From contig NZ_VFML01000001.1 of the NCBI RefSeq assembly GCF_006715045.1, forward strand, positions 4,680,501 to 4,744,500: DNA of 64,000 bases, read 5' to 3'. The notes under the pieces are model-generated. The model made no database searches. It saw nothing but the letters and a program-made list of their open reading frames with translations, and was not told the origin of the DNA. The first letter of the stretch is position 1, and each line of letters begins with the position of its first letter. Positions 1-7,422 of the stretch are shown here, piece after piece. The translations under genes were made by a program, and so were the position numbers. Source of the stretch: Amycolatopsis cihanbeyliensis (GTDB lineage: Bacteria; Actinomycetota; Actinomycetes; Mycobacteriales; Pseudonocardiaceae).

Positions 1-1
1 G

Positions 2-538
2 CTGGTCGACCAGATGCTGACCCTGTCCGACAACCTCCTCGCCGAGGTGATCGCCAGGCAGACGGCCGTCGCCACCGGCGAGGAGCCCTCCTTCTCCGGC
101 GCCGCTCGGGCCACGATCGACGTGCTCGCCGAGAACGGCTTCGACGTCGAAGGGCTCGAGCTCTCCGACGGCAGCGGGCTGTCGGTGCGCAACCGGGTGT
201 CCGCGACCCTGCTGAGCGAGCTGCTCGCGGTGGCCGCGGCACCGGACGACTCCGATCCGCGGACGGCGCAGCTGCGGCCGCTGCTGGGCGGGCTACCGGT
301 AGCGGGCGCCAGCGGCACTCTTGCCGGCCGCTACGACGGGCCTGCCGAGAAGGGCAAGGGCTGGGTGCGGGCCAAGACCGGCACCCTTTCCGAGGTGAAC
401 ACGCTGGCCGGGGTGGTGCTCGACGCCGATGGCAGGGTGCTGGTGTTCGCGCTGATGTCCGGGGGCTCCGCGCTGAGACCGGCGCAGGCCGCACTGGACG
501 AGGTGGCCGCGGCACTGCGCGAGTGCGGATGTCGGTGA
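2..538 (+). CDS. dacB: D-alanyl-D-alanine carboxypeptidase/endopeptidase, PBP4 type (5' end missing)
   Basis: This is the C-terminal part of a class C penicillin-binding protein (peptidase S13), an extracytoplasmic enzyme that trims peptidoglycan stem peptides. The reading frame is open to the left window edge, so the start lies outside. Visible are the SDN motif (SDNLLAE, about 8 codons into the fragment), a DGSGLS stretch and the KTG box (AKTGTL), which are the second and third active-site motifs of serine penicillin-binding proteins. The SxxK motif must lie upstream. It precedes a zinc metalloprotease and tilS, the order dacB-Rv3626c-tilS-hpt of mycobacteria. The family call is firm; endopeptidase versus carboxypeptidase preference cannot be read here. 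Confidence 0.9.
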   Translation: MVDQMLTLSDNLLAEVIARQTAVATGEEPSFSGAARATIDVLAENGFDVEGLELSDGSGLSVRNRVSATLLSELLAVAAAPDDSDPRTAQLRPLLGGLPVAGASGTLAGRYDGPAEKGKGWVRAKTGTLSEVNTLAGVVLDADGRVLVFALMSGGSALRPAQAALDEVAAALRECGCR

Positions 539-613
539 CCGGGCGAGCCGGTGCGACGGGCGGGTAGCGTCGGAGAGGTGAGTCAGCCAACACGCCAGGA
601 GAGCAAGCACAGC

Positions 614-1669
614 ATGGGCGGCAAGGACGGCACGGCCGCCGTCGTCGACTGGTCCCTCGCCGCGTCGACCGGTGCCCGGCTGGTGCGCGGCGGGCCCTCG
701 GTGCCGCGGGCCGAGGCCGAGCTGACCGTGCACGAACTGCGTGAGCTCACCATCGAGGCGGAGTCGCACGTCCGGCGGCTCACCGGGCTCGGCGACCAGC
801 TTCCGCTGCGTCCCGGCACCGTGGTGGACCGGCCGGGCTGGATCAGGTCCGCGGCCGCCGGGCTGGAGGAACTGACCGGGCGGGCACTGCCGGGCGAGGA
901 ACGCCGCATGTTCGGTCCGCTGCTCGCGGGCGGCGCCGGGGTGCAGACCGGCGTGCTGCTGGCCTTCCTCGGCGCGCGGGTGCTCGGCCAGTACGACCCC
1001 TTCGGCGGGCCGGACAAGTCCGGGCAGCTGGTGCTGGTCGCGCCGAACGTGCTGACCGCGCAGCAGGCCCTGAACGTGGACGGCCGCGACTTCCGGATGT
1101 GGGTCTGCCTGCACGAGTGCACCCACCGGCTGCAGTTCACCGCGGTGGACTGGCTGCGCGACTACTTCGCCGACGAGGTGTCCCGGCTGGTCGGCGGGCT
1201 CGCCGACAGCGACGGCCTCGGCAGCATGTTGAGCAGGCTGCCGGACACCCTGCGCGAGGCGCGGCGCGGCGGCTCGGACGGCTCGACCGGGTTCGCCGAG
1301 CTGGTCTCCTCGCCGGACCAGCGTGAGGTCTTCGACAAGCTGCTGGCGCTGTCCACCCTGCTGGAGGGACACGCCGACTACGTGATGGACGCGGTGGGCC
1401 CGGCGGTGGTGCCCAGCGTGTCCACCATCCGCAAGCGGTTCACCGCCCGGCGCAGGGGCGGCGGGCTCTTCGACCGGTTGCTGCGCAGCCTGCTCGGGGT
1501 GGACGCCAAGATCCGCCAGTACGCGCGCGGAGCCGCGTTCACCCGCGAAGTGGTGGATGCGGTGGGCATGAGCGGCTTCAACGCCGTGTGGACCTCGCCG
1601 AACACCCTGCCGACCCGGGCGGAGATCGGTGATCCGCAGGCCTGGGTGCGCCGCGTGCACGGCCGGTGA
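614..1669 (+). CDS. zinc-dependent metalloprotease, DUF2342 / coenzyme F420 biosynthesis-associated family
   Basis: This 351-residue protein carries HECTH at about residues 167-171, fitting HExxH, the zinc-binding and catalytic motif. Length and overall sequence match the actinobacterial DUF2342 family, often labelled coenzyme F420 biosynthesis-associated; the true substrate is unknown. The ATG at 614 is chosen because AGGAGAG lies about 10 bases upstream. GTGs at 551 and 578 are in frame but poorly served by a ribosome site. Its stop overlaps the GTG start of tilS (four bases, GTGA), so the two are probably translationally coupled. The M. tuberculosis equivalent, Rv3626c, has the same neighbours. 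No signal peptide is evident, so it is probably cytoplasmic. Confidence 0.85.
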   Translation: MGGKDGTAAVVDWSLAASTGARLVRGGPSVPRAEAELTVHELRELTIEAESHVRRLTGLGDQLPLRPGTVVDRPGWIRSAAAGLEELTGRALPGEERRMFGPLLAGGAGVQTGVLLAFLGARVLGQYDPFGGPDKSGQLVLVAPNVLTAQQALNVDGRDFRMWVCLHECTHRLQFTAVDWLRDYFADEVSRLVGGLADSDGLGSMLSRLPDTLREARRGGSDGSTGFAELVSSPDQREVFDKLLALSTLLEGHADYVMDAVGPAVVPSVSTIRKRFTARRRGGGLFDRLLRSLLGVDAKIRQYARGAAFTREVVDAVGMSGFNAVWTSPNTLPTRAEIGDPQAWVRRVHGR

Positions 1670-2688
1670 CGGGCGACGGTCCCGGTCCCGCGGTCGCCGC
1701 GGTCCGGCGGGCGGTACGGGAGTTCCTCGCCGACCCGGGACGGTCGGAGTACCTGGACCACGGTGAGCTGGGGGTCGCGGTCTCCGGTGGCGCCGACTCC
1801 CTCGCACTCGCCGAGGCGGCCGCGCACGCCGGCCGCCGGCTGGGCCTGCGGGTCCGCGCGCTGGTGGTCGATCACGGCCTGCAGGAGGGTTCGGCAGCGG
1901 TGGCGGCCACCGCTGCCGAGACGGCCCGCACCCTCGGCGTCGACCACGCCGAGGTGCACACCGTCCAGGTGCACGGCCCCGGCGGGCCGGAGGCCGCGGC
2001 CCGCAAGGCCAGGTACCGGGCACTGCGCACCGAGGCCGCGCTGCCCGCGGGTGTGCTGGTATTGCTCGGGCACACCAGGGACGACCAGGCCGAGACGGTG
2101 CTGCTCGGCTTCGGCCGTGGCTCGGGGCCGAGGTCGGTGGCCGGGATGCGGCCGCTGGACCCGCCGTGGGCCCGCCCCCTGCTGGACCTGCCGCGCTCGG
2201 TGACCCGCGCGGCCTGCGCGGAGCTCGGCGTGCGGCCATGGGACGACCCGCACAACGAGGACACCCGCTACACCAGGGTCCGGCTGCGCACCGAGGTGCT
2301 GCCACTACTGGAGGAGGTGCTCAACGGCGGGGTCGCGGCCGCGCTGGGCCGGACGGCGACCCAGCTGCGCGAGGACTGCGCCGCGCTCGACCAGCTCGGT
2401 GCGGAACTGCTCGACCGCGCGCTCAGGGGAGCGGAGCTGGAGGTCGCCGAGCTGCTGCCCGCCCCGGCCGCGCTGCGCAGGCGGGCGCTGCGGAGCTGGC
2501 TGCTGGACGCCGGCGCCCCTGAGCTGACCGACGCCCACCTGCGTGCGGTGGACGCGCTGATCGGCGACTGGCGGGGGCAGGGCGGGGTCTGGCTGCCGGG
2601 GAGGCTCGAGGCCAGCAGGCGGCGCGGCAGGCTCCGGGTAGATTCGCCATCCGGCAGAAACCATGAAGCCATCCGGCGGAAACCATGA
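1666..2688 (+). CDS. tilS: tRNA(Ile)-lysidine synthase
   Basis: TilS uses ATP and lysine to convert the wobble cytidine of tRNA-Ile(CAU) to lysidine, changing both its codon and amino-acid identity. The PP-loop motif SGGADS lies at about residues 40-45. It is followed by conserved segments with [11 protein letters not shown] near residue 140 and the RxR stretch near the end of the N-terminal domain. At 340 residues it is a short, actinobacterial-type TilS. The GTG start overlaps the preceding stop. The 3' end lies inside a 22-bp tandem duplication (2646-2689) that supplies the present stop codon. The gene sits just before hpt, a very widespread pairing in bacteria. Confidence 0.95.
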   Translation: MTGDGPGPAVAAVRRAVREFLADPGRSEYLDHGELGVAVSGGADSLALAEAAAHAGRRLGLRVRALVVDHGLQEGSAAVAATAAETARTLGVDHAEVHTVQVHGPGGPEAAARKARYRALRTEAALPAGVLVLLGHTRDDQAETVLLGFGRGSGPRSVAGMRPLDPPWARPLLDLPRSVTRAACAELGVRPWDDPHNEDTRYTRVRLRTEVLPLLEEVLNGGVAAALGRTATQLREDCAALDQLGAELLDRALRGAELEVAELLPAPAALRRRALRSWLLDAGAPELTDAHLRAVDALIGDWRGQGGVWLPGRLEASRRRGRLRVDSPSGRNHEAIRRKP

Positions 2689-2689
2689 A
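2646..2689 (+). repeat. 22-bp tandem duplication at the tilS/hpt junction
   Basis: Two adjacent 22-bp units (2646-2667 and 2668-2689) differ at one position (ccggcAg versus ccggcGg). Each ends in ATGAA. Because 22 is not a multiple of three, the second unit shifts the tilS frame onto a TGA at 2686-2688. With one unit the tilS frame would run on through the start of hpt. Confidence 0.85.
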
Positions 2690-2705
2690 CAGAGGGGATG
2701 GACTC

Positions 2706-3269
2706 GTGTACGAAGGCGATATCGCCTCCGTGCTCGTCACCGAGCAACAGATCAAGGACAAGATCGCCGAGCTCGCCGAGCAGGTCGCGGCGGACTACCC
2801 GGACGCGGACAGCGAATCCGGTGGCAACGACCTCCTGCTCGTTGGCGTGCTCAAGGGCGCTGTGATGTTCATGACCGATTTCGCCAGGGCGCTGCCGGTG
2901 CCCGCTCAGCTCGAGTTCATGGCGGTGTCCTCCTACGGCTCCGCCACCTCGTCCTCCGGCGTGGTGCGCATCCTGAAGGACCTCGACCGGGACATCGCGG
3001 GCAGGCAGGTGCTGATCGTGGAGGACATCGTGGACTCCGGCCTGACCCTTTCCTGGCTGCTGCGTAACCTGGCCAGCCGCAACCCCGCCTCGCTCCAGGT
3101 GTGTTCGCTGCTGCGCAAGCCGGACGCGGTGAAGGTGGAGGTGCCGGTGAAATACATCGGGTTCGACATCCCCAACGAGTTCGTGGTCGGCTATGGCCTC
3201 GACTTCGCGGAGCGTTACCGGGACCTGCCGTATATCGGCACCTTGGATCCGAAGGTTTACTCTTCGTAG
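2706..3269 (+). CDS. hpt: hypoxanthine phosphoribosyltransferase
   Basis: Hpt transfers a phosphoribosyl group from PRPP to hypoxanthine or guanine in cytoplasmic purine salvage. The PRPP-binding loop [10 protein letters not shown] is near residue 105, and the C-terminal part has the expected [17 protein letters not shown] purine-binding region. Length is 187 residues from the GTG at 2706, typical of the family. AGAGGGG ends about 9 bases before this GTG. The in-frame ATG at 2685 would add seven residues but has a weaker ribosome site and lies inside the tandem duplication. Downstream, an 8-bp inverted repeat (3361-3396) may end the transcript. Confidence 0.95.
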   Translation: MYEGDIASVLVTEQQIKDKIAELAEQVAADYPDADSESGGNDLLLVGVLKGAVMFMTDFARALPVPAQLEFMAVSSYGSATSSSGVVRILKDLDRDIAGRQVLIVEDIVDSGLTLSWLLRNLASRNPASLQVCSLLRKPDAVKVEVPVKYIGFDIPNEFVVGYGLDFAERYRDLPYIGTLDPKVYSS

Positions 3270-3360
3270 TCGCCGCCGCGAGCTGGGCGAACTTCCGGTG
3301 AACTCGTTGCGCGAAGTGGCCGGAATCCGGAACGCTGATCTCCCGGAGCGCGTCATACCG

Positions 3361-3396
3361 GCACGGTCGGTGCGTTAACCTATGCGAAGACCGTGC
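3361..3396 (+). terminator. stem-loop after hpt
   Basis: GCACGGTC (3361-3368) and GACCGTGC (3389-3396) form a perfect 8-bp inverted repeat with a 20-base loop. It lies 91 bases after the hpt stop and directly before element copy A. It may terminate hpt or belong to the element; there is no T tract. Confidence 0.4.
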
Positions 3397-3397
3397 G

Positions 3398-3522
3398 GGA
3401 GGGTTATCTCAGAACGACCCAGCGACCGCGGGCCGCCAGGCCCGTGCGAGCGGTCGTTGCAGTTCCAGTAGTGGTGACGCACGTTACGGACCTGAATAAC
3501 CCGACATGTGAATAGGACACAG
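3398..3522 (+). promoter_or_regulatory. duplicated structured leader element, copy A
   Basis: This ~125-bp stretch is about 90% identical to 16208-16333. It begins with GGGTTATCTCAG (3401-3412) and, 80 bases later, has CTGAATAACCC (3492-3502). These pair almost perfectly to close the element, apart from one bulged C. Inside is a GC-rich hairpin (GCGACCGC with GCGGTCGT, capped by GGGCC/GGCCC). A 9-bp direct repeat, GTGACGCAC-GTTACGGAC (3474-3491), resembles published MtrA boxes. It ends 53 bases before the start of the PPE/EspG operon. Bases 3270-3575 hold only this element and the preceding stem-loop. It could be a promoter region, a structured 5' leader or both; I know no RNA family that matches. 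Confidence 0.6.
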
Positions 3523-3575
3523 GTTCCAGCCGCGTGCCGACGCGGCGCCGCTGTAGGGGACAGGGAGACACTGGA

Positions 3576-3950
3576 ATGGGCAACAGCAGCTTTGCGGACG
3601 CGGCGGCGTTCCGTAACGCGGCGGTCACCGGTCAGGTCGGCGTCGATCCCGATGCCGCACAGGCGGTGCTGAACAAGCTCCGGGCGGGCAAGGACACGGT
3701 GGAGAACCTGTTGCTCGACGCGGGGCACAGCCTCAGCCACCGGCCGCAGTTGGGGTCGAACGAGGTCGCCGAGGCCATGTCCGAGAAGGTCTCCGAGCGG
3801 GCCGCCGGTGGCGAGCGGGATTCCTACGCGCAGGCCCTGCGCAACCTCTACCAGCAGTACGACCAGGCCGAGCGGGCGATCACCACGGCGATGAGCCGGT
3901 ACGAGGAGATCGACGAGGCCAGCGCCGACCCGTTCCTCGGGCGCGCGTGA
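3576..3950 (+). CDS. small helical protein with YxxxD motif, probable type VII secretion substrate
   Basis: This 124-residue protein is alanine- and glutamate-rich and predicted mostly helical, with no signal peptide. Near the C-terminus it has RYEEIDEA, which fits the YxxxD/E export signal of type VII (ESX) substrates. It directly precedes a PPE-like gene and two EspG-like genes, resembling PE/PPE/EspG arrangements. I do not recognise a clear PE or WXG100 signature, so it may be an ESX-type partner specific to Pseudonocardiales. The ATG at 3576 follows GGGAG by 10 bases; the in-frame upstream ATG at 3534 is unlikely. The gene ends at 3950, just before the PPE-like gene. Confidence 0.7.
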   Translation: MGNSSFADAAAFRNAAVTGQVGVDPDAAQAVLNKLRAGKDTVENLLLDAGHSLSHRPQLGSNEVAEAMSEKVSERAAGGERDSYAQALRNLYQQYDQAERAITTAMSRYEEIDEASADPFLGRA

Positions 3951-3970
3951 GACCAGGGGGCGAGCCAGCG

Positions 3971-5416
3971 ATGGACGGAACACAGGGACAGCAGCCGGTG
4001 GAGCAGGCCCAGCCGGCGCAGCCGATCGAGCAGCAGCCCGTGGGTACCGAGCAGCAGCCCGTGCACGGCGGAACGGCCGCCGGCTCGACCGGCGGCGGCA
4101 ACGCGGTGCGGCTCGGCGACAACTCGGAGACCTCGCAGATCGTCGAGCACGCCAGGGGCAGGCAGGACGGCTTCGAGTACGGCGCGGACCGGGCGATCGG
4201 CAGCCCGCCGAACTGGCCGGGGCGGACCAGCCAGCAGCTCTACCACGCCGGGACGGTGAACAACCGCCCGGACACGGCCCAGTCCCTCGCGCACTCCTGG
4301 ACGCGCCACGGCTCGGCGCTCGACCAGGTCGCGACCGAGTTGTACACGGCGATCTCCGAGCTCGGTGCGGCCTGGATCGGCCAGGGCGCCGGCGCCGCGC
4401 AGGGCACGCTGGTGGCCATCGCCAACTCCAGCGCGCAGGCCGGTGAGGCCGCGCGGGTGATGGGCGACCGGATGCAGCAGCAGGCCGCGGCCGCGGAAGA
4501 GGTGAAGAAGATGCCGCCCGCCGTCGAGCACGACCCCGGTGCGGCCATGAGCGAGAAGGTCCAGCAGGGCCCGGCGGAGCTGGTCAAGGACGCCAAGCCG
4601 GACGACGAGGCCGCGAAGGCCGTCAAGGCGGAACAGATCCGCTTCCTCGAGGCATACACCAAGGCGATGTCCGACGTGGACGACTCCACGCCGAGCTTCG
4701 CCCCGGAGTCGATCGGCCTGAAGCCGATGAGCCCGGACACCGGCGGCGATGTCGGCCCGGTCGGCGGCTTCGCCGGCCCGGGTGGGCTGCCGGGCCACAC
4801 CGGCGCGGGCGTGCCCGGTGCGGCCATCGCCGGTGGCCACGTGGCCGCGGCCGGTTCGGTGGACAGCAGCGTCGGCAGCTCCGGCTACGCGGCGGGCGGG
4901 GCCCCGGTCGGCGGCCAGTCCCTCGGGGCGGGCTCGGCGATGGGCTCCGCGGCCCCGGCGGCCTCCGGCTCCGGCGCCCCGGCCGGCGCGGGCGCCGGTC
5001 TCGGTGCCGCGGCAGTCGGCGGCGGCGTCGGTTTCGCCGGCGCCAGGGCGCTCGGCCAGGGCAACCGGAGTGGGAGCAAGCAGCAGTCGGACCGGGACCG
5101 GTCCGAGGAGACCGGCGAGACCGAGGCCTCGCTCAACCAGGGCCAGGGCTCCAGCGCCGCGGCGATCGCCCCGCAGCAGAACCAGGGCGTCGTCTCCTCC
5201 GGTGGCACCATCGGCGGTGGCGCCCACCCGCCCGCGGCCGGTGCGCCGATGGGCGGCGGCATGGGTGGCATGCGGGGTGGCCAGCAACAGCAAGAAGAGG
5301 AACACACCCACGCTTCCTTCCTGATCGAGCCCGATCCGGACGACGCGTTCGGCGCGAACGAGGCGACCCCGCCGCCGGTGATCGGCGCCTGGGCCAACGA
5401 AGCCGAAGAGAGGTAG
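3971..5416 (+). CDS. PPE-domain-like protein
   Basis: This 481-residue protein has a Gln/Pro-rich N-terminus, a helical region at about residues 100-240 with a W-x-G-x-GA segment and long Ala/Gln helices, and a Gly/Ala/Ser-rich low-complexity C-terminus. This matches the PPE-like proteins of non-mycobacterial actinomycetes, which pair with small helical partners and are handled by the EspG chaperone. It lacks a recognisable signal peptide. The ATG at 3971 has CAGGGGG 10 bases upstream; a GTG at 3947 overlapping the preceding stop is the alternative. It is followed after 3 bases by an espG homologue. Export by an ESX system encoded elsewhere is inferred. Confidence 0.75.
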   Translation: MDGTQGQQPVEQAQPAQPIEQQPVGTEQQPVHGGTAAGSTGGGNAVRLGDNSETSQIVEHARGRQDGFEYGADRAIGSPPNWPGRTSQQLYHAGTVNNRPDTAQSLAHSWTRHGSALDQVATELYTAISELGAAWIGQGAGAAQGTLVAIANSSAQAGEAARVMGDRMQQQAAAAEEVKKMPPAVEHDPGAAMSEKVQQGPAELVKDAKPDDEAAKAVKAEQIRFLEAYTKAMSDVDDSTPSFAPESIGLKPMSPDTGGDVGPVGGFAGPGGLPGHTGAGVPGAAIAGGHVAAAGSVDSSVGSSGYAAGGAPVGGQSLGAGSAMGSAAPAASGSGAPAGAGAGLGAAAVGGGVGFAGARALGQGNRSGSKQQSDRDRSEETGETEASLNQGQGSSAAAIAPQQNQGVVSSGGTIGGGAHPPAAGAPMGGGMGGMRGGQQQQEEEHTHASFLIEPDPDDAFGANEATPPPVIGAWANEAEER

Positions 5417-5419
5417 CAG

Positions 5420-6208
5420 GTGGCGGAGCTGCTCACTCCGCTTGAGCTCGACTTCCTCTGGGAGTCACTCGGGGCGGGCGAATTGCCCTACCCGCTGGAG
5501 GTGCGTTCGCATGGCGAGACCATGGACGAGCGCGCTTCCCTCCGTAAGCAGGTGCTCACGGAGCTGGGCAGACGGGGCGTCCTGGACGACTCGGGCAGGC
5601 CCGACCCGCGGTTCGAGGACTGGGTGAGCCTGCTCTCCGGTGCGGAGGTGAGCCTGGACGCGGTGCACGTCAGCGCGCCGCACGCGGACGCCGTCCGCGC
5701 GGTCGCCGCCGCCCTCGGCAGCCATGGCCTGCTCGCCGTGCAGGACGGCCGCGGGCTGCACCTGCAGTCGGTGCCCGCGGACGGGCTCGCCAGCGCGATG
5801 ATCGGCATCCTGCCCGCCGCTCGCCGCGGTACCGAGAAGTCCATCACCGTTCCGCTCGAGCAACTGGTCACCGGGGCGGGTGCCGACTTCATGCAGCGGC
5901 GGCAACCGAGTGCGGACGGGTACGCCGCCGCGGACGAGGACCGCAAAGCACTGGCCAGGTTGCACGCCCAGCCCCGGTTGCGGGGTGGCCAGATCGGGGC
6001 GAACGCGCGTAACCGGCTCGGCGGCCGGGCGCGGACACCCGTGCTGAGCTGGTTCGACACCGAGGTGGGCCGATACCTCACCCAAGCAAGCCGGGGCCGG
6101 GACGGTCGCGAGTGGATCACCATCGCGCCCGCCGACGCGGCCGCGCTGCGGCAGCGGCTGAACGAGATGCTGTCCGGGGCGGTCAGCTCAGCGGCGGCCT
6201 CGTACTAG
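5420..6208 (+). CDS. EspG family type VII secretion chaperone (copy 1)
   Basis: EspG proteins are cytosolic chaperones that bind the tip of PE-PPE pairs and keep them soluble for ESX secretion. This 262-residue protein begins with LTPLELDFLWESLGAGELPYPL, the usual N-terminal signature. It contains a central ESVDAVH-like segment and ends in a WF-T--GRYL / EW-TI-PAD region shared with the second copy. The GTG at 5420 follows GAGAGG and lies three bases after the PPE-like stop, so co-translation with that gene is likely. Specificity for the upstream PPE-like protein is inferred from position. Confidence 0.85.
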   Translation: MAELLTPLELDFLWESLGAGELPYPLEVRSHGETMDERASLRKQVLTELGRRGVLDDSGRPDPRFEDWVSLLSGAEVSLDAVHVSAPHADAVRAVAAALGSHGLLAVQDGRGLHLQSVPADGLASAMIGILPAARRGTEKSITVPLEQLVTGAGADFMQRRQPSADGYAAADEDRKALARLHAQPRLRGGQIGANARNRLGGRARTPVLSWFDTEVGRYLTQASRGRDGREWITIAPADAAALRQRLNEMLSGAVSSAAASY

Positions 6209-6240
6209 CGGTATCCGGTCGTACCGGCGGTCCTGCCGGG

Positions 6241-6268
6241 TTGCCTCGCCCGCGCCAGTGGCTACTCT
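6241..6268 (+). promoter_or_regulatory. promoter candidate for the second espG
   Basis: TTGCCT (6241-6246), a 16-base spacer and TACTCT (6263-6268) resemble a housekeeping -35/-10 pair. The predicted start near 6275 gives a ~115-base leader that contains the inverted repeat at 6301-6360. Confidence 0.45.
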
Positions 6269-6300
6269 TGGGTAGGGAGTGTGCCGGTAGATACCAATCC

Positions 6301-6360
6301 GATCGAAAGTAGCCGATCTGTGCAGGTCGACTGCCCAGCTCGGTCCAGCTACTTTCGATC
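6301..6360 (+). promoter_or_regulatory. 13-bp perfect inverted repeat in the espG2 leader
   Basis: GATCGAAAGTAGC (6301-6313) and GCTACTTTCGATC (6348-6360) are exact reverse complements separated by 34 bases. In RNA this would be a 13-bp hairpin ending 31 bases before the GTG start. Lower GC than its surroundings makes it stand out. It could be an operator or an RNA control element. Confidence 0.7.
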
Positions 6361-6391
6361 TCCTTGGCAAATACGTGAACCGGGGAGAAGA

Positions 6392-7195
6392 GTGAACCGT
6401 CCGGAGTTCTTCACACCGTTGTCCTTCGACTTCCTCTGGGAGGCGGGCGGGCTCGGCGAACCGCCGTACCCGCTCGAGGTGACCTCGCACGGCGCCACCG
6501 AGGCGGAGCGCGGGCTGTTGCGGCAGCGTGCGGACAACGAACTGCGGGCCCGCGGGATCCGGGACTCCGGCGGGCGGCTGGATCCGGAGGTGGAGGACTG
6601 GCTCACCCTGCTGGCCCGACCCGCGCTCAGCATCGACGCCGTGCACATCCCCGAGCTGCGGGCGAATCCGGTCGCGGCGCTGGCGGCCTCGGACGGCAGG
6701 AACGGCGTGCTGGCCGTGCAGGACGCGGACGGTATCTGGATCCGGTCCGTCTACCCGGAAGGGCTGGCCTCGGCCGTGGTGGACCTGCTGCCCGCGGCCG
6801 GCCGCGGCACTGAGGCCTCGGTCACCCTGCCCGTGGACGAGGCGGTCCGGATCGCCCCGTCGCGCACGCCGGTCACCGCGCCGGCCGGGTCGACCGGTGG
6901 CAGCGGGCGCAGGACGGGCCTCGCCGACCGGCAGACCGACTCCCGGCAGGCCTACGCCCAGCTCACCGGCCAGGCCCGGATCCGGGGCGGTCAGCTCGCG
7001 GCGAACAGCCGGAGTCCACTGGGTGGGAAGCGGCGCTCCCCCGTGCTCGGCTGGTTCGATACCTCGACCGGCCGTTACCTCAGCCTCGCCAAGTCCGGTG
7101 CGGACCGCAGGGAATGGGTGACGGTGTCGCCTGCCGACACGAAGACCCTGCGTACCAGGCTGGGCGAGATGCTCGCGGAGATCAGCGACCGCTAG
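6392..7195 (+). CDS. EspG family type VII secretion chaperone (copy 2)
   Basis: A 267-residue paralogue of the preceding espG, it shares the FTPLSFDFLWEAGGLGEPPYPL opening, the SIDAVH segment, a GGQLAANSRSPLGG stretch and the C-terminal WFDTSTGRYL / REWVTVSPAD region. The GTG at 6392 is chosen because it places the conserved opening at residue 5 and has GGGGAG just upstream. The in-frame GTG at 6281 would add 37 unrelated residues that cross the inverted repeat. Unlike copy 1 it appears to have its own promoter and a 5' leader, so the two chaperones may be expressed under different conditions or serve different PPE clients. Confidence 0.85.
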   Translation: MNRPEFFTPLSFDFLWEAGGLGEPPYPLEVTSHGATEAERGLLRQRADNELRARGIRDSGGRLDPEVEDWLTLLARPALSIDAVHIPELRANPVAALAASDGRNGVLAVQDADGIWIRSVYPEGLASAVVDLLPAAGRGTEASVTLPVDEAVRIAPSRTPVTAPAGSTGGSGRRTGLADRQTDSRQAYAQLTGQARIRGGQLAANSRSPLGGKRRSPVLGWFDTSTGRYLSLAKSGADRREWVTVSPADTKTLRTRLGEMLAEISDR

Positions 7196-7422
7196 GTGCG
7201 GTGGCCGGTTGCCCAGGGATATTGAGTACTGGAGCACCGGGTGGGAACATCTGCCAGGCACCGACCGTTGACCTGCGGGAGGCTCGCCCGGTCGTCACGA
7301 AGCTGGGCGGTACCCTGGTGAGACGGATGCCTCCGTGCACCATGTAGTTGTCAACACCGTGACGGCGGATGCCACATCTACCGCCTAACCAGGGAGGGTC
7401 GAGGCCACCACGGCCGAGTCGA

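Noticed and set aside
293..2305. 670-codon open frame on the minus strand opposite the metalloprotease and tilS genes
   Set aside because: Pro/Arg/Gly-rich shadow of two well-supported plus-strand genes; no family features. Long antisense frames are expected at this GC content.
3404..3628. Minus-strand frames across element copies A and B that both read VGLFRSV-CVTT
   Set aside because: The peptide similarity follows from DNA identity; single-base indels between copies break the frames, so a conserved protein is unlikely.
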